A stretch of 25,896 nt of DNA from Candidatus Moranbacteria bacterium CG_4_9_14_3_um_filter_45_14 (GTDB taxonomy: Bacteria > Patescibacteriota > Minisyncoccia > Moranbacterales > UBA1568): positions 1 through 25,896 of the forward strand of contig PFVP01000053.1 of NCBI GenBank assembly GCA_002790675.1, given 5' to 3'. The first letter of the stretch is position 1; every line of letters starts with the position of its first letter. Position numbers and translations under genes: made by a program. The notes beneath the pieces were generated by a model, which did not search any database, had not been told where the DNA came from, and saw nothing but the letters and a program-made list of their open reading frames with translations. Positions 1 to 6,765 of the stretch are shown one piece after another.

Positions 1-770
1 TGCATCTTTGTGGTGCGTTCAACAGATCTTCCTCCATCAGACATATTAAGGTTGTTGCGAAACTGAAAAAATGTATCTTTTGGAAGAATAGAATCGAGCG
101 TAAGTTTGTTATCCTTCAGAGTATTTTTGAAAATAGCATCTTGTTTGATGATAAAACCAGGAAGTCTGCCTTCGTTAAAACGGGCGATAAGTTCTGAAAG
201 AGGAGAAATGCCGTTACCAATTATTCCAGCAGGAATTTTTTGAACAGCAGAAAGCACCTTCCCATTGAAAACAAGCACTCTATATTCACTGGCAATAAAC
301 ATTTCTTCAATGAGAAATTTGCTTCTTGGATTGTGTATGTAAGCACCTTTTGTAAAGGCGATTGCCTCTTTCAATTCTGAAACAGAACGGATATCCCATG
401 TCATGCCCTTTGCAAGGGAACCATCGACTGGTTTACAAATCAGTGGATATGTAAGGCTTTTTTCCCGAATAAGTTTTTTTGCCTCATTTAAAGAACCCGC
501 CGTTATACCTCTTGGAGTGTGTATGCCGAAAGATTCTAGTACTGTCTTCGTAACAGCTTTATTCTTGGTTAAATTTCCCATACGTCTAAAAAGAGGAAGA
601 TTGGTTTTGTGACAAAAGAGTACCTTTCCTTGATACTCTAATTTTATAAGAGTTGTATGAGATACCTTGATAACTTCTGTCTTTATACCTAAAAGAACAG
701 CTTTTTTAAGGAAAGATTTGAATCCTCCGTGATGGATATCCTCGGTGTATTTAACTATAGATATAGACAT
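1..770 (-). CDS. ATP-grasp ligase, cyanophycin-synthetase/GshF-like (3' end outside window)
   Basis: An open frame of 256 codons runs from an ATG at 770 to the window edge, so the C-terminus is missing. The middle reads like the ATP-grasp domain of cyanophycin synthetase and GshF-type glutathione synthetases: ICKPVDGSLAKGM (lid/ATP-binding loop), FLIEEMFIASEYRVLVFNGKV, then IPAGIIGNGISPLSELI, and near the edge NLNMSDGGRSVERTTKMH, which matches the conserved N-x-STGG...VHP segment. The family couples an acid and an amine using ATP; the substrate cannot be read from the sequence. It lies 31 bases downstream of the ATP-grasp/protease gene on the same strand and is probably co-transcribed with it. 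The start ATG has T at -1 like its neighbours and no Shine-Dalgarno. A general glutamate or peptide ligase of this fold is the main alternative. Confidence 0.8.
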   Translation of the reverse strand, partial: MSISIVKYTEDIHHGGFKSFLKKAVLLGIKTEVIKVSHTTLIKLEYQGKVLFCHKTNLPLFRRMGNLTKNKAVTKTVLESFGIHTPRGITAGSLNEAKKLIREKSLTYPLICKPVDGSLAKGMTWDIRSVSELKEAIAFTKGAYIHNPRSKFLIEEMFIASEYRVLVFNGKVLSAVQKIPAGIIGNGISPLSELIARFNEGRLPGFIIKQDAIFKNTLKDNKLTLDSILPKDTFFQFRNNLNMSDGGRSVERTTKM

Positions 771-801
771 ACTGTTTTTTGATAAAAAATAAAAAATAAA
801 C

Positions 802-2220
802 TCATTTGTTTACATCAATCAAAAACTTTTTTAAATGTTTACGACCGATGATGACTGGGTAGTTAAGACGAGAACGATCGATACACGATACTTTTGCAGG
901 AAAAGATAGTCCGTCGATAGTTATGGATATCAAGATGACTGGACGATAAGAAATACCATGAGAGGATCGAACAAGAAAGGTGTCTGCAAGATCGGGAACT
1001 GTAAAGAAGAGCTCTTCTCGTTCTTTTTTTGAAAGCTCTTTCAAGAGGTCCCGACCAGCTACTTTTGATTCGAAGGTATTCAAAACATTTTCAAATCCTA
1101 GTTCTTTGGCGAGAGAAATATCGATAGAAGTAGAATCAGCACCAGTATCAATCTTTGCCTCCACTTCGATTTCTTTGTCGTCCTTTCCGATCAGTTTCAC
1201 TTTTTCGATGCTACCGATGACACGTTTGCCTGAAAGCTCCTCGATTTCTTCTTCGATTTCACCGCCGAAGAGGTTCATTCCGACGCGCATACCGCGTTCG
1301 GTGGTTTTTATCTTCAGTCCCGATATGCGTTTCAACCGTTCTTTGAGCCCGCTCAAATTTGCGAGTTGGATGGAAAGGCCGGGACGAGCATTCAACTCGA
1401 GAATGACCGGACCGCGATCGCGATCGATAGCGATGTCTGCCCCGAGAAAGCCGAGGTGCGAAACCGATTGAGCATCGATGGACATACGGAGAATGTTCTT
1501 CCAGTAGGGGATTTTGATTCCCGAGAGAGCGAGGCGGGTACCAGGCACATATTCGATGAGATGACCCTTACCGAGAATAGCTGTCGTTGTGGTACCTGTG
1601 GCGAGGTCGATACCGACGCCGATAGCACCTTGCTGGAGGTTGGCCTTGCCGTTAGAAGCGCGCGTGGGGAGACGAAGCATCGCCATAACAGGCACTCGGT
1701 TGAAAATGATGATACGGATATCAGGGATGCCTTTGTAAGTGTATGGTTTGAAAAGCTTGAGAAGCTTGAGACGTTCCTCAAAAAAGGCGATATCAGGAAC
1801 ACTCGAAAGAGAGAATGAACCATCGATGATATTGCGGATATGATTTTTTAAGTCATCAATGCTGATAGTGGTGCCATCAGCCTTGACCCAGGCACCTCCA
1901 CCATTCCCTCCTGAGGTTTGGCGGGCAGGCTTTTTTCTGGCGTACACGACGATGATCCCTTCACCACCGAAACCACGGTTTGGTTTCAATGCGAAACTAT
2001 CAGGGAGCGTCGAAAAATCGAATGAATCGAGTTCTTCATAGTTTTCTATTTTCGCAATGAGCGTGGAAATGCCGAGATTGTTTTTTTTCAGAATGCGTTT
2101 ACAAAGAAGCTTGTTGTCCGCTATTTTCATTCCACGCTTACGGTTGTTCGGGCGGATATACTCCAGATTTCGGGCGTTCATACCCAAGAGACACTGGCTT
2201 TTTTTGAAAAATTCAAGCAT
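802..2220 (-). CDS. Alpha-L-glutamate ligase-like ATP-grasp fused to RimB-like retropepsin protease
   Basis: A 472-aa protein with two parts. Residues 1-310 match the alpha-L-glutamate ligase-like ATP-grasp family: GMNARNLEYIRPNNRKRG at the N-terminus, the ATP loop FALKPNRGFGGEGI (77-89), and the metal-binding end VILELNARPGL with E275 and N277. Residues 333-472 match the RimB/putative ATP-dependent zinc protease family, a retropepsin-like fold: EAKIDTGADSTSID with the catalytic-type D358-T-G, and the C-terminal VIIGRKHLKKFLIDV. In other bacteria these are normally separate proteins next to a 7TM protein; here they are one chain, followed by another ATP-grasp gene and preceded by the 7TM gene. 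Inferred role: joining an amino acid or peptide to a target and trimming it. Residues 98-105 (PARQTSGG) look like a repeat-derived insertion in a loop. Substrate unknown. Confidence 0.88.
   Translation of the reverse strand: MLEFFKKSQCLLGMNARNLEYIRPNNRKRGMKIADNKLLCKRILKKNNLGISTLIAKIENYEELDSFDFSTLPDSFALKPNRGFGGEGIIVVYARKKPARQTSGGNGGGAWVKADGTTISIDDLKNHIRNIIDGSFSLSSVPDIAFFEERLKLLKLFKPYTYKGIPDIRIIIFNRVPVMAMLRLPTRASNGKANLQQGAIGVGIDLATGTTTTAILGKGHLIEYVPGTRLALSGIKIPYWKNILRMSIDAQSVSHLGFLGADIAIDRDRGPVILELNARPGLSIQLANLSGLKERLKRISGLKIKTTERGMRVGMNLFGGEIEEEIEELSGKRVIGSIEKVKLIGKDDKEIEVEAKIDTGADSTSIDISLAKELGFENVLNTFESKVAGRDLLKELSKKEREELFFTVPDLADTFLVRSSHGISYRPVILISITIDGLSFPAKVSCIDRSRLNYPVIIGRKHLKKFLIDVNK
1906..1929 (-). 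repeat. GC-rich repeat fragment inserted in frame in the ATP-grasp gene
   Basis: Codons 98-105 of the ATP-grasp/protease gene read PARQTSGG on a CCTGCCCGCCAAACCTCAGG background, inside a glycine-rich loop that is not conserved in the family. The composition differs from the flanking codons and resembles the short GC-rich elements seen elsewhere in the window (6472, 11420, 24005), though it is not the same palindrome. Only one copy of this version is visible here. Confidence 0.4.
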
Positions 2221-2272
2221 AGTGGAGAAGGCGAGGGTCTATCGAAGATCCCACCACATTAAATGAAAAAAC

Positions 2273-2929
2273 CTAGAGATGACGGGTGACTTTCCGAAAA
2301 CGAAAATATTCCGTGATGCGTAAGCCTGTCCATTTTCCCAAAGAAAAATTGATGACGAAAGTGGAAAGTATAACCCAAGGATATTCCAGAATCAAAACAG
2401 TGAGAGTCTGCCAGCTGACGAGGAAATAGCCGATAACGGAGATGACAAGGGTTTCGGTTGCCAAAATGAAAGCAGCCCGGCTTCCTTTCTCGATTTGTGT
2501 TGCAACGAATTTTTCTGCGAGAGTGATCATAATAAGGAGAGGAAAAATGCTCACGGATGCCAGCCCGGTACGCTGATACATTCCGCCGATGACAAGAATA
2601 AGAAGAATGGCGAGAGAGACGATGGAAAGCGTTATCGCGACACGCGGCAGATACAGGAGCCGGAATCTTTTTAAGATGAAGCGTGTCACCATTCCAACCA
2701 ATATGACGCTGACGAAGATAGCGATACCGTATTTTAAGCCATTCGGATCGAAAGCGAGTAGGGCGAAAGTGATGAGCGATGGCGTATAGATGCCGAACGC
2801 TTTGATACCTATGACCTGGCGAAAGAATGCAACGAGTGTCGCCACGACAGGAAGCATCAAAAGAAGGAGGACCGTTTGTACCGGTACGCCTTGCTCGGTG
2901 AAAAAAGCGATAAGGGGATGATATGTCAT
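2273..2929 (-). CDS. Seven-helix membrane protein, 7TM domain of inactive-transglutaminase family
   Basis: A 218-aa, very hydrophobic protein with seven predicted membrane segments, roughly residues 17-36, 45-60, 64-86, 95-117, 121-141, 150-169 and 173-194. The motif FRQVIGIKAFGIYTPSLITFALL is typical of the 7TM domain that in many Proteobacteria is fused behind an inactive transglutaminase-like domain and encoded beside an alpha-L-glutamate ligase-like ATP-grasp and a RimB-like protease. Here the periplasmic transglutaminase-like part is absent: the chain starts directly before the first helix. The gene sits between ruvC (21 bases away) and the ATP-grasp/protease fusion (52 bases away), which supports a working link to the latter. 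It probably anchors or feeds the ligase at the membrane (inference). Start ATG at 2929 is preceded by CAC-T, with no Shine-Dalgarno. Confidence 0.82.
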   Translation of the reverse strand: MTYHPLIAFFTEQGVPVQTVLLLLMLPVVATLVAFFRQVIGIKAFGIYTPSLITFALLAFDPNGLKYGIAIFVSVILVGMVTRFILKRFRLLYLPRVAITLSIVSLAILLILVIGGMYQRTGLASVSIFPLLIMITLAEKFVATQIEKGSRAAFILATETLVISVIGYFLVSWQTLTVLILEYPWVILSTFVINFSLGKWTGLRITEYFRFRKVTRHL

Positions 2930-2950
2930 AGTGAATCAATTGAAAAATGT

Positions 2951-3442
2951 TTAAGGATTTTTGACGGCTTCCATCTTGCGACGACTGGAATGACAGAGCG
3001 CGATAGCCAAGGCATCAGCGACATCATCGGGCTTGGGAATTTCTTTGAGTTTGAGAATAGCCTTTACCATCAATTGTACCTGAGTCTTGCCTGCTCTTCC
3101 ATAATTTGTCAATGCCTGCTTCACCTCAAGTGGCGTATAACCTGAAATACTAACACATAAACTCTCTAAAGTCAAGAGGATAACACCACGAGCCTGTGCG
3201 ACGGAGATGATGGTTTTTTGATTTTTAAAAAAGAAAAGCTCTTCGACGGCCGCCTCTTCCGGTCGGTACTTCTTCACGATATCTACGAGGTCGCTTGAGA
3301 TTTCTGCCAAACGTTTTTCGGGAGTCGAGTCTTTGCTCGTACTGATGTGTCCGAAAGCTACGGTGATGGTTTTGCCACCCTGTACTTCTATTACGCCCCA
3401 GCCTACCGTCGCGGTGCCAGGATCGATGCCAAGAATTCTCAT
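2951..3442 (-). CDS. ruvC: Holliday junction resolvase RuvC
   Basis: A 163-aa RuvC nuclease that cuts Holliday junctions after RuvAB branch migration. The start is set by homology at MRILGIDPGT (ATG at 3442); a longer reading from 3511 adds 23 non-conserved hydrophobic residues and was rejected. The four acidic catalytic positions are present: D7, E67 in AAVEELFFFKNQ, and D140 and D143 in PKPDDVADALAIAL. Length and motif spacing are normal for the family. The gene lies 99 bases downstream of yebC, the usual neighbour of ruvC in many bacteria, and is followed at once by the 7TM gene. ruvB starts the same minus-strand gene row, while ruvA is about 20 kb away on the other strand. Confidence 0.96.
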   Translation of the reverse strand: MRILGIDPGTATVGWGVIEVQGGKTITVAFGHISTSKDSTPEKRLAEISSDLVDIVKKYRPEEAAVEELFFFKNQKTIISVAQARGVILLTLESLCVSISGYTPLEVKQALTNYGRAGKTQVQLMVKAILKLKEIPKPDDVADALAIALCHSSRRKMEAVKNP

Positions 3443-3541
3443 ATCAGTTAACGGATAACATATAATAGTCAACAGCAACAAAAAATTTCGAGACAGTTTG
3501 AGAAATAACACAAGCTCCCGTTGTTTTTTATGGTTGACTGC

Positions 3542-4264
3542 TTAAGGGAGATTGTTCCATATCCGCTGAACATCCTGATGTTCATCAAGGGCTTCCAAGA
3601 GTTTTTCCAGGGAAACCATATTTTCTTCGGTTGGCGTTGCAGTTTGGAGTGGAATATAGCCGAGCTCAGCACTTTCACAGAGAAAATCTTTCTTGCGGAA
3701 ATATTCTTCGACAGACTGGAGTTTATCAACAGCTGTCACTACTACAAAAATATTTTCTTCAACAAAAAAATCGTCAGCACCGGATTCGAGCGTTTCGTTT
3801 TCCAATGTTTCAGCGGAATATTTTTCGAGTAAAAAAGTGACGAGACCAACGCGACGAAACATAAAGCTCACTGCTCCGGCAGTAACGAATTTTCCATTCC
3901 CTTTCGTGAGAATAGATTTTATTTCACTCACGGTGCGGTTTCTATTATCAGTAACTGTCTCGATGATGAGTGCCGTTTGACCAGGGCCATATCCTTCATA
4001 CAAAATTTCTTCGATTTGTACCCCGTCTTTTGATTCGCCCGTGCCGACTTTGATCGCTCGATCAATGTTTTCTTTCGGCATATTGACACTCTTTGCTTGA
4101 TCGATAGCGATACGCAGTTTGAAATTCATATCTGGGTTACCATTGCCGCCCTCACGAGCGGCGATAGTAATGAGTCTGCCATACTTCGTAAAAATGATGC
4201 CTCGCTTGGCGTCATTGATACTCTTTTGGTGTTTGTGGGTGGCCCAATGTGAATGTCCTGACAT
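3542..4264 (-). CDS. yebC: YebC/PmpR family protein (probable translation or transcription factor)
   Basis: A 240-aa YebC-family protein. The start is the conserved MSGHSHWATHKHQKS at 4264; the frame extends 18 codons further upstream, but that extension is not conserved and would run back over the end of the preceding gene. Conserved blocks include KRGIIFTKYGRLITIAAREGG, NPDMNFKLRIAIDQAKSVNMPKENIDRAI, and YEGYGPGQTALIIETVTDNRNRTVSEI. The family was described as a DNA-binding regulator (PmpR in Pseudomonas) and more recently as a factor that relieves ribosome stalling at proline runs; which applies here cannot be read from the sequence. It lies 40 bases after the PH-domain gene and 99 bases before ruvC on the same strand. 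The ATG is preceded by ACACT. Confidence 0.95.
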   Translation of the reverse strand: MSGHSHWATHKHQKSINDAKRGIIFTKYGRLITIAAREGGNGNPDMNFKLRIAIDQAKSVNMPKENIDRAIKVGTGESKDGVQIEEILYEGYGPGQTALIIETVTDNRNRTVSEIKSILTKGNGKFVTAGAVSFMFRRVGLVTFLLEKYSAETLENETLESGADDFFVEENIFVVVTAVDKLQSVEEYFRKKDFLCESAELGYIPLQTATPTEENMVSLEKLLEALDEHQDVQRIWNNLP

Positions 4265-4304
4265 AGTGTATGGAATATGGATGATAATTGAGTGTGTATC
4301 CGTC

Positions 4305-4850
4305 CTAATGAGTGCCATCGGACATAGCGTGTTCGGAGATTTTCATAATAGTGTCTTTGATTTTGTAAGGATCCGGTACCATACGGAAAAGGAAACGCTC
4401 TTGTTCACTGGCAGTCTGCACGGAGACATCACCGAAATTGAGAACAGTAGGAATGATGCCTTCCACGGTCGTCGTGACATCTTGGATGCGGGAGAAGTTG
4501 AGCTCGCTTATGTGGCGATCGAAAAGCCCCTTCTGTTCAATATTCACGATACGCTGATTGGTGATGATCCAGATGTCGAAATAGTAATCGATCCAGGTGA
4601 GAAAACCGAAAAGCCATACGAAAATAAAGAAAGTGTTTTCCATAAAGATGAAAAATTTCTTTCCACTGATACTGAATATATCAGGGAAGAGGAGGAGGAA
4701 CACCACAAGGCTCCCAATAAGGAGAAAAGAGAAAAGAAGAATGAGGAGAAAACGGGAAAGGATGTTGAACCAATGACGATGGATCACACGGATAACCTCT
4801 TCGCCTTCACGTTGCGAAGCGAAATGATAGGGATGAAATGCGTAGGACAT
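4305..4850 (-). CDS. PH-domain (bPH2/YdbS-like) membrane protein
   Basis: A 181-aa protein with two adjacent membrane segments (about residues 30-55 and 66-87) followed by a cytoplasmic bacterial PH-like domain. The signature is WIITNQRIVNIEQKGLFDRHISELNFSRIQDVT at residues 94-126, which is the usual core of the bPH_2 (DUF304/YdbS) family. The N-terminal part (FHPYHFASQREGEEVIRVIHRHWFNIL) also fits, as these proteins begin with a short amphipathic stretch and a V-I-R-x-H-W motif. The function of these proteins is mostly unknown; envelope homeostasis is a common guess. It overlaps nothing and lies 8 bases after the small membrane gene and 40 before yebC, so it is probably in their transcript. 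Confidence 0.85.
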   Translation of the reverse strand: MSYAFHPYHFASQREGEEVIRVIHRHWFNILSRFLLILLFSFLLIGSLVVFLLLFPDIFSISGKKFFIFMENTFFIFVWLFGFLTWIDYYFDIWIITNQRIVNIEQKGLFDRHISELNFSRIQDVTTTVEGIIPTVLNFGDVSVQTASEQERFLFRMVPDPYKIKDTIMKISEHAMSDGTH

Positions 4851-4858
4851 AGATAGTT

Positions 4859-5080
4859 TTATTGAGAAAAATGGACAAAGAGCTCATCGAATGGTAATGA
4901 TAGGAAGAGGAGCGTATTGGTAATAAGGAGTACCAAAAAGACAGAGGAAAAAAGAGTGGCTCCGAAAAAAGCGGAACCCCGTTTCAGTGAATAACGGAAG
5001 ATATGATAAATAACAAAAAGGGCAATCAGAATGTAACTGAAAAAAAGAAGAAGATAGATGACTCCGAAAATTGCCGGCAT
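4859..5080 (-). CDS. Small two-helix membrane protein, unknown function
   Basis: Read from the ATG at 5080 this is a 73-aa protein: MPAIFGVIYLLLFFSYILIALFV-type helix at about 2-26, a basic turn (RYSLKRGS), and a second helix at about 35-62. The longest frame starts at a TTG at 5134 and adds 18 polar residues. I prefer 5080 because it is ATG, lies right before the first helix, and has T at -1 like the other starts in the window. Against this, a strong GGAGGTG lies between the two candidates at about 5108-5114, without a normal in-frame start at the right distance. No family recognised. It sits between ruvB and the PH-domain gene, whose start is 8 bases downstream. Confidence 0.65.
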   Translation of the reverse strand: MPAIFGVIYLLLFFSYILIALFVIYHIFRYSLKRGSAFFGATLFSSVFLVLLITNTLLFLSLPFDELFVHFSQ

Positions 5081-5218
5081 AGGTTTGCTTTGTGAAATGA
5101 GTGAAACAATACGTTCACCTCCCCTCTCAATCAATGATGAAAAGCAAAAGATGAATACTTATATTGTATCATCAGAGTGAAAAGATCAAAAACTTCTGCC
5201 CCAGAAAAGAAGAGTTGC

Positions 5219-6232
5219 CTACAAGAGTTTGTCTTGATGATCGGCGGGCATATGGATGTCGAGGTGCTTGTAGCCTTCGGGGGTGACGACGCGACCACGG
5301 GGGGTGCGAGCGAGAAATCCGAGTTGCAAGAGATAGGGTTCGACAACATCCTCGATAGTCTGTATTTCTTCACCAGTAACACTGGAAATCGCTTGGAGAC
5401 CGGCAGGGCCACCTTTGAATTTTTTGATGATGGTTTCGAGAATATGGCGATCGGTCGGTTCGAGACCGAGATGATCTATTTCGTAGAGATGGAGAGCTTC
5501 ACGGGCGATATCGCCAGTGATAGTAGGGAAGTCTTTCGTCTGAGCATAATCACGGACGCGTTTCAGAATACGATTGGCGACACGAGGCGTCTGACGACTC
5601 GACTGGGCGATTTCTTTGGCACCCTCTTCATCGAGACCGATATTTAGGATACCGGAAGACCGTTTGACGATTTTTTTGATTTCTTCCGGCGTGTAAAATT
5701 CCAGACGATGGGTCGAACCGAAGCGATTGCGAAGAGGATTGGACAAAGAGCCGAGGCGAGTGGTAGCACCGATAAGTGTGAAATGAGGAAGATCAAGTTG
5801 GATGGTACGTGCTGCTGGACCCTTGCCGATGATGATGTCGAGTTTGTAATCTTCCATTGCCGGGTAGAGCACCTCCTCGATCATTTTGTTCAGGCGGTGG
5901 ATTTCATCGATGAAGAGCACATCGCCATCATCAAGATTAGTAAGAATGGAGCCCAAGTCTCCGACTTTTTCGATGGCAGGACCGGAGGTGATCTTGATAT
6001 TCACCCCCATTTCTTTGGCGATGATATGAGCCAGTGTTGTTTTTCCGAGACCAGCCGAGCCATAGAGGAGGATGTGATCAATACTCTCTTCTCGTTTTTT
6101 GGCTGCCTGAATGAATATATCGAGATGACGTTTGATCTTTTCCTGACCGACATACTCTGCAAAATACTGCGGACGCAGGGTATTATCGAAGTTTTTATCA
6201 TCGAGGATGTCGGCGGGGGTTGTTGTAAGCAT
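5219..6232 (-). CDS. ruvB: Holliday junction branch-migration helicase RuvB
   Basis: A 337-aa RuvB, the hexameric AAA+ motor that drives branch migration with RuvA. Walker A is [12 protein letters not shown] (K64; GSA instead of the usual GPP), Walker B is [11 protein letters not shown] (D109, E110), followed by [18 protein letters not shown] (sensor 1/arginine region) and a C-terminal winged helix ending [16 protein letters not shown]. The N-terminal block [19 protein letters not shown] is typical. The length is normal. The gene opens a long minus-strand row and has a good promoter 45-90 bases upstream with a dyad that could be an operator. The ATG is preceded by CGT and no Shine-Dalgarno. 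ruvA is not adjacent; it lies at 23435 on the plus strand. Confidence 0.96.
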   Translation of the reverse strand: MLTTTPADILDDKNFDNTLRPQYFAEYVGQEKIKRHLDIFIQAAKKREESIDHILLYGSAGLGKTTLAHIIAKEMGVNIKITSGPAIEKVGDLGSILTNLDDGDVLFIDEIHRLNKMIEEVLYPAMEDYKLDIIIGKGPAARTIQLDLPHFTLIGATTRLGSLSNPLRNRFGSTHRLEFYTPEEIKKIVKRSSGILNIGLDEEGAKEIAQSSRQTPRVANRILKRVRDYAQTKDFPTITGDIAREALHLYEIDHLGLEPTDRHILETIIKKFKGGPAGLQAISSVTGEEIQTIEDVVEPYLLQLGFLARTPRGRVVTPEGYKHLDIHMPADHQDKLL

Positions 6233-6277
6233 ACGTTTGGATGGTCTGAAGAGGGCTTAATAAAGGGAAGAAGTGAA

Positions 6278-6319
6278 ATTATACCTTTGTATTGTAACAC
6301 GGGTTGACCCCGGTCACAA
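6278..6319 (-). promoter_or_regulatory. Promoter region of the ruvB gene row (two overlapping -10 candidates)
   Basis: Read on the minus strand, TTGTGA (6319-6314) and TACAAT (6296-6291) are exactly 17 bases apart, and a perfect TATAAT lies slightly downstream at 6283-6278. Either -10 gives a 5' leader of about 40-55 nt to the ruvB ATG at 6232. A dyad (TGACC-CC-GGTCA on plus, 6305-6316) fills the space between -35 and the first -10. Confidence 0.6.
6305..6316. promoter_or_regulatory. Possible operator dyad within the ruvB promoter
   Basis: TGACC-CC-GGTCA is a perfect 5+5 dyad placed between the -35 and -10 of the ruvB promoter. That is the position expected for a repressor site. ruvB is damage-inducible in many bacteria, but the dyad is not a recognised LexA box of the E. 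coli or B. subtilis type, so no regulator is named. Confidence 0.35.
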
Positions 6320-6351
6320 ATTATGTTGTCGCTACTAATATATGCAATATG

Positions 6352-6389
6352 AGCCGGTAGCGCCTACGGCTTTCGTAAGCGATTTTTTT
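6352..6389. other. Hairpin followed by a T-run between the two divergent promoters
   Basis: AGCC-G-GTAG / CTAC-GGCT forms an eight-pair stem with one bulged G and loop CGC (6352-6371), and a run of seven T follows at 6383-6389 after a short spacer. On the plus strand this resembles a weak terminator, but no plus-strand gene precedes it. The rest of 6320-6417 shows no gene; a 9-base inverted repeat (6313-6321 and 6405-6413) brackets it. Confidence 0.3.
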
Positions 6390-6417
6390 GGCATAGTCGC
6401 CTAGATTTGTGACGGAG

Positions 6418-6446
6418 TTGACAAAAGAATAAAGCTATGCTAGTAT
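6418..6446 (+). promoter_or_regulatory. Strong sigma70-type promoter for the candidate RNA
   Basis: A perfect TTGACA (6418-6423), a 17-base spacer and TAGTAT (6441-6446) with an extended -10 TGC. This is one of the closest matches to consensus in the window. Transcription should start near 6453. No convincing plus-strand open frame follows, which points to an RNA gene. ATTTGTGAC, one arm of an inverted repeat shared with the ruvB promoter, ends five bases upstream. Confidence 0.7.
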
Positions 6447-6471
6447 GGCATTTCGCTTAACAAAGAAATTT

Positions 6472-6489
6472 CTGTCTGTCGACAGGCAG
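6472..6489. repeat. Short GC-rich palindrome, CTGTCTGTC-GACAGGCAG
   Basis: Nine bases each side of the centre 6480/6481 pair with one G-T exception. It shares the form CTGTCTGYC-GRCAGGCAGG with the element after ruvA (24005) and, on the reverse strand, with the tandem copies in tsaE (11420). It is placed in the 5' part of the candidate RNA. Confidence 0.65.
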
Positions 6490-6711
6490 GTGAGCTTCTC
6501 GGTTTGTTCGCATCATCATACGAAGCGATATGAGCGGGAACTGTTTCATCTGTAGACAATTGGGGATTACTATCTTTTGTCCTCAATCGCGGAACTGTCA
6601 GTCCAGATCCGGGTAGGGTGGTTTCGGCTGCGCTATACCTCGACACCTTTCCTTTCCTTAGACTCCTATGCCTGGGGTTTGTCTACAGTTTAAACAGCTT
6701 TTGCTCGGCGA

Positions 6712-6760
6712 AACAAAGAAAAGATCCTTCAACAGGTTCGGGGTTTTCTTTGTTGTTTCC
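6712..6760 (+). terminator. Terminator-like hairpin at the 3' end of the candidate RNA
   Basis: AACAAAGAAAA (6712-6722) pairs with TTTTCTTTGTT (6744-6754), an 11-pair A/U-rich stem capped by a second small stem (GATCC/GGTTC with one mismatch). A T-rich stretch follows (GTTTCCCTTTTC). Because the stem is symmetrical it could also end the minus-strand pilus ATPase transcript, whose stop codon is at 6766. Confidence 0.5.
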
Positions 6761-6765
6761 CTTTT

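Larger units (their letters stand above)
6453..6760 (+). ncRNA. Candidate structured noncoding RNA of about 300 nt, no known family recognised
   Basis: The stretch lies between a near-consensus promoter and a hairpin-plus-T-rich end and has no credible open frame. It can form a long-range helix: 6532-6559 pairs with 6679-6706 in blocks of 8 (with three G-U pairs), 6 and 10 pairs, separated by one mismatch and a 3x3 loop. Inside is a hairpin at 6560-6586 (TTGGGGA/TCCTCAA). AACAAAGAAA occurs both at the 5' end (6459-6468) and in the 3' hairpin (6712-6721), so either copy could pair with 6745-6754. It carries a CTGTC-GACAG palindrome at 6472-6489. I looked for tmRNA, RNase P and SRP RNA hallmarks on both strands and saw none; 6S-type RNA (a long irregular helix) cannot be excluded. 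The pairing was found by eye. Confidence 0.5.

Noticed and set aside
1366..1818. A 150-codon plus-strand frame opposite the ATP-grasp gene
   Set aside because: It is antisense to conserved ATP-grasp sequence and has no domain of its own.
2259..2939. A 226-codon minus-strand frame overlapping the 7TM gene
   Set aside because: It is an out-of-frame shadow rich in Arg/His/Ser, while the 218-codon frame gives seven clean membrane helices and a known family motif.
3443..3511. Upstream extension of RuvC (23 residues)
   Set aside because: Not conserved; RuvC proteins begin at the M-R-I-L-G-I-D-P-G motif, and that ATG fits the T at -1 pattern.
6440..6646. A 68-codon minus-strand frame across the candidate RNA
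   Set aside because: It starts at GTG with G at -1, has no recognisable domain, contains the palindromic repeat and lies opposite a region with strong RNA pairing and a plus-strand promoter.
6453..6760. tmRNA, RNase P RNA or SRP RNA as the identity of the structured region
   Set aside because: I looked on both strands for a tRNA-like end with tag frame, the GAGGAAAGTCC/ACAGAA elements of RNase P, and the GGAAGGAAGCA loop of SRP RNA, and saw none.
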